Part shown: piece by piece, positions 32,073 through 34,045 of the stretch
Layout of the letters: every line of letters starts with the position of its first letter
Position numbering within the stretch: position 1 is the first letter of the stretch
Source: Micavibrio sp.
Lineage (GTDB): Bacteria > Pseudomonadota > Alphaproteobacteria > Micavibrionales > Micavibrionaceae
Direction of reading: 5' to 3'
NCBI GenBank assembly: GCA_012960155.1
Contig: DUBU01000038.1
Location: 17,932-51,976, forward strand
Length of the DNA: 34,045 nucleotides
Made by a program: the position numbers and the translations under genes
The notes under the pieces: generated by a model
The model's database searches: none
What the model was told of the DNA's origin: nothing
What the model saw: only the letters and a program-made list of their open reading frames with translations

Positions 32073-32101
32073 TTGCGTCTGGTGGTAAAAATCTGTATTA
32101 T
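32073..32101 (+). promoter_or_regulatory. Sigma70-type promoter of the entericidin-like gene
   Basis: TTGCGT (32073-32078) and TATTAT (32096-32101) are 17 bases apart, about 25 bases before the ATG at 32126. AAGGAC stands between as ribosome site. Confidence 0.5.
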
Positions 32102-32125
32102 CATTTTTGTATAAGGACAATACTT

Positions 32126-32248
32126 ATGAAAAAGATTATTTTCGTGCTTGCTTTGCTGGCTATGACCATTGGAATTTCAGCTTGTAATACAGTTGAAGGT
32201 TTGGGTCGTGATGTTGAGGTTGCCGGCGAAAAGATCCAGAACCTTTAA
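32126..32248 (+). CDS. Entericidin-like small lipoprotein
   Basis: A 40-residue lipoprotein: MKKIIFVLALLAMTIGISAC is a lipoprotein signal with Cys20 as the acylated residue, followed by NTVEGLGRDVEVAGEKIQNL, the pattern of the entericidin EcnA/EcnB family (CNTxxGxGxDVxxAGxxI). Entericidins are an antidote/toxin lipoprotein pair in enteric bacteria; in alphaproteobacteria single copies are common and of unknown role. AAGGAC lies before the ATG and a promoter before that. It leads a possible operon with the acidic secreted protein and the PycTM-like protein. Only the last 41 codons of a longer open frame are real, as the signal peptide shows. Confidence 0.85.
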   Translation: MKKIIFVLALLAMTIGISACNTVEGLGRDVEVAGEKIQNL

Positions 32249-32265
32249 TATTTAAGGAGACAACT

Positions 32266-32568
32266 ATGTCTATGAAAACAACAATTCTTACATTCGCTTT
32301 TGCATTACTGGTTCTGCCGACAGCAGGGTACACAGCAGAAGATAATGGCGGCTTCGGCGCGTCATTTGCCAATGAAGGTCATGCGGGCTTTGAAACACCG
32401 CTAGCCTATGAAGAGACAGCGAACGATATCGTACTTGATGGTTCTGCCCTACAAGATATCGAACCTGCTGCAGGTGAAGAGCTAAGCACGGATGCGGAAA
32501 TCATGCATGATGAAATTCACATGGATGAAACACCTGCAGAAACAGTAATCGAAGATATCGCCGAATAA
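32266..32568 (+). CDS. Small secreted acidic protein
   Basis: No family recognised. A 100-residue protein with a signal peptide over about residues 1-23 (KTTILTFAFALLVLPTAGYT before AEDN). The mature part is very acidic and Gly/Ala/Glu/His-rich (NDIVLDGSALQDIEPAAGEE), with DAEIMHDEIHMDETPAETV near the end. AAGGAGA precedes the ATG at 32266, 17 bases after the entericidin-like gene. A start at 32272 is also possible, with little change. It resembles the 26510 protein in general character (signal peptide plus acidic tail) but not in sequence. One base separates its stop from the next gene. Confidence 0.65.
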   Translation: MSMKTTILTFAFALLVLPTAGYTAEDNGGFGASFANEGHAGFETPLAYEETANDIVLDGSALQDIEPAAGEELSTDAEIMHDEIHMDETPAETVIEDIAE

Positions 32569-32569
32569 A

Positions 32570-33145
32570 ATGCTCTTTCATCGCGAGACAGATAAAACTC
32601 CCGAGCCGAAAGATAAGTTTCACTGGGAAGCCATGCTACGCGGTCAGGTTCTGGCCGCGACGTCTTTCAAGTTTGTGAACTATATCAATATCGCCGATCA
32701 AAAAGCGCAGGCGATGATTATCCTGAATTCAATCCTGATCCCTGTGACCTTAGGCTGGGTAGGTAAGGCTGATTTCGGCGTTCCTGCAACGATTTCAATT
32801 CTAACGGCCTTTGCCAGTATTTTTGCCGCGATATTGTGTATCTATCCCAAGCGCCGCAACGGCTCTAAGCCCGATGGCACATATAATCTGCTGCATTTCG
32901 GGGATATCGGCCGCATGAAGGAAGAAAAATATCTGGAGCTGATCAATCCGATCTTTAATGATCTGAACCAGCTATCCGAAGAGGCGCTCAAAGATCTGCA
33001 CGATATTGCACGTCGAGTGATTATTCCCAAATTCTTCTGGCTGAAAATTTCCTATGGCGCGTTTTTTGCGGGCAATCTGATTGCCGTTCTGGTCACGCTG
33101 TTCTCGATTTGGACAGGTGATGCGCATTTTCCGCACGCCGAATAA
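32570..33145 (+). CDS. PycTM-like two-helix membrane protein (Pycsar effector domain family)
   Basis: Membrane protein matching in pattern the Pycsar effector (PycTM) domain: a helix carrying ADQKAQ (42-47) leads into the first hydrophobic segment (about 48-64, AMIILNSILIPVTLGWV). A second segment follows (about 71-92), then a cytoplasmic stretch with FGDIGRMKEEKYLELI (about 110-125), and a last membrane helix (about 163-181). In true Pycsar defence this domain kills the cell in response to cyclic UMP or CMP made by a neighbouring cyclase. No cyclase gene is beside it here, so it may be an orphan or serve another purpose. The ATG follows the preceding stop by one base, suggesting coupling. 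The family call comes from pattern only. Confidence 0.6.
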   Translation: MLFHRETDKTPEPKDKFHWEAMLRGQVLAATSFKFVNYINIADQKAQAMIILNSILIPVTLGWVGKADFGVPATISILTAFASIFAAILCIYPKRRNGSKPDGTYNLLHFGDIGRMKEEKYLELINPIFNDLNQLSEEALKDLHDIARRVIIPKFFWLKISYGAFFAGNLIAVLVTLFSIWTGDAHFPHAE

Positions 33146-33172
33146 AATCTGCCTTTAGATTTTAGGCAGATT
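33146..33172 (-). terminator. Terminator at the end of pncB
   Basis: Perfect 9-bp stem AATCTGCCT / AGGCAGATT with a 9-base loop, followed on the minus strand by TTATT. It contains the stop codon of the nicotinate phosphoribosyltransferase gene (33155-33157) and sits in the ten-base gap between the two convergent genes. Confidence 0.6.
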
Positions 33173-34045
33173 ACCCTTTGCCAGTCTTTCCTTGATCAGA
33201 TACTCGCGACCCACTTTGATGCGGTAATCGCTGTCGTAACTAATGATATCGGCTGTCGCGTATGTCGCATGGAAGTCCTTAGGGATGTAAGAGCCTGTCC
33301 CCACTCCATCCAGCGGCGCTTTGGCCTTGGCCATCATGTCACATTTTTCAGGATTAAAGCCGGATGAGCCAAAGATTTTTACATTCGGAAACCCTGCCTG
33401 ATCCAGCGCCTCGCGGAAGGCAAAGATCGCGGCAATACTAACGCCTTCGCCATAGAGCGTTTTCAGCTGCTTGTCATTCCAATGCTCTGTCATCATGTGC
33501 GGCGCGAATTTGCGGATAACGTCATGGGATTTATCATTATCCAGACCTTCCAGATAACGCGCGCCGTTGGTATCAAGTCGGAAGCCCAATTCACCTGAGT
33601 CGGCTTCAGCAGGGAATGCTTTACACACTTCGATGGCATCCGTGATTTCTTTACCGAAATAATCGTTTAGCACAATAAAGGCTTTTTCTGCATGATCACG
33701 GCGATAGGCTTGCGCGGCCAATAATGTTGAATCGTAATAGCCGATTGTCGCGTGGTTCATTGTGCCTGTGCCTTTTGGCTGACCAAAGAAATGGGATGTG
33801 GCGTGGCTCGCGCCATTTACAAAGCCTTTAGCGCCCTGCGCCTTGGCGGCATTCCCGCCCACAGCGGCGGCGTAATCCATCATTTCCTGCATTTCCGTGC
33901 CTGCGCAGTGACGCGCGCCCATGGCAATGAAAGCCACATCAGGCAAGGCAATCGCACATTTATAAGCATCAAGGGCAGCCACCTGCGTTGCGCCAAGCTT
34001 CTGGTTAAAGAAGGTTTCGCATTCAGCAAGCTTGCTCAGCGGACC
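33155..34045 (-). CDS. pncB: Nicotinate phosphoribosyltransferase (5' end beyond window)
   Basis: Enzyme of NAD salvage that joins nicotinate to phosphoribosyl pyrophosphate with help of ATP. The frame is open to the right edge (21 further codons upstream of the first in-frame start at 33982), so the N-terminus is missing. Visible family features: FIAMGARHC (the RR/AR-H region), FVNGASHATSHFFGQP, GTMNHATIGYY, the substrate loop ELGFRLDTNGARYLEGL, IFGSSGFNPEKC and DGVGTGSYIP, the last like the DGFGVGT phosphate-binding site. The gene ends within its own terminator. Confidence 0.88.
   Translation of the reverse strand, partial: GPLSKLAECETFFNQKLGATQVAALDAYKCAIALPDVAFIAMGARHCAGTEMQEMMDYAAAVGGNAAKAQGAKGFVNGASHATSHFFGQPKGTGTMNHATIGYYDSTLLAAQAYRRDHAEKAFIVLNDYFGKEITDAIEVCKAFPAEADSGELGFRLDTNGARYLEGLDNDKSHDVIRKFAPHMMTEHWNDKQLKTLYGEGVSIAAIFAFREALDQAGFPNVKIFGSSGFNPEKCDMMAKAKAPLDGVGTGSYIPKDFHATYATADIISYDSDYRIKVGREYLIKERLAKGNLPKI

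Noticed and set aside
31784-32125. Long upstream extension of the entericidin-like frame
   Set aside because: The real start is marked by the lipoprotein signal, AAGGAC and a promoter; the extension overlaps the DUF4402 gene start.
32570-33145. Complete Pycsar defence system
   Set aside because: No cyclase gene is within the window, so only an orphan effector-like domain can be claimed.

Overview
The window looks like a chromosomal segment of a Gram-negative alphaproteobacterium with moderate G+C. It carries a polyhydroxyalkanoate phasin, a UbiH/COQ6-type ubiquinone hydroxylase, outer-membrane and lipoprotein genes, and the rpmH-rnpA-yidD-yidC-yihA order common in this class. The I-type (Dot/Icm-like) type IV secretion genes and several families I cannot name would suit a deep-branching group such as the Micavibrio relatives. 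That placement is inference only. I see no rRNA, tRNA, CRISPR array, insertion sequence or phage gene, and no gene-free stretch longer than 300 bases.

Layout. 1-4125: a partial phasin gene faces a + strand cluster of two D,D-peptidases (the second with a SPOR domain) and a single-span pilin-like protein. Three TGC-rich palindromes of PhaR type lie between the two transcription units. 4149-8798: a FadN-type beta-oxidation enzyme and, divergently, three unrecognised genes, two of them behind a promoter with a 7-bp inverted-repeat operator. 8826-11546: the ubiquinone-type hydroxylase, an outer-membrane barrel and an unknown protein. 11689-19522: core genes (rpmH to yihA, then rmuC, def, fmt), interrupted by a minus-strand methyltransferase and a second pilin-like protein related to the one at 3132-3866. 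19525-25065: a minus-strand block read as DsbC-like, unknown, VirB1-like transglycosylase, DotD, DotC, DotB, IcmT. The last four follow the order of IncI plasmid traH-traI-traJ-traK. 25110-34045: a FIST-domain protein, a secreted acidic protein, a tandem pair of nucleotidyltransferase-fold-like paralogues (one with its catalytic acids, one without), an MscS channel, a diiron ferritin-like protein with a PhaR-type palindrome upstream, a DUF4402 protein, an entericidin-like lipoprotein, a PycTM-like two-helix membrane protein with no cyclase beside it, and the end of a nicotinate phosphoribosyltransferase gene.

How they work together. Phasin, the FadN-type enzyme and the diiron protein suggest linked lipid and storage-polymer metabolism; the palindrome shared between the phasin and diiron promoters would be the regulatory link. 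The Dot block supplies the retraction-type ATPase and outer-membrane parts of a type IVB system plus helpers for crossing peptidoglycan and for disulfide chemistry. The coupling complex and the DotH/G/F channel are not in this window. Most likely new biology: the unknown gene inside the Dot block, the nucleotidyltransferase-like pair, the dispersed pilin-like pair, and the putative PhaR-type regulon.
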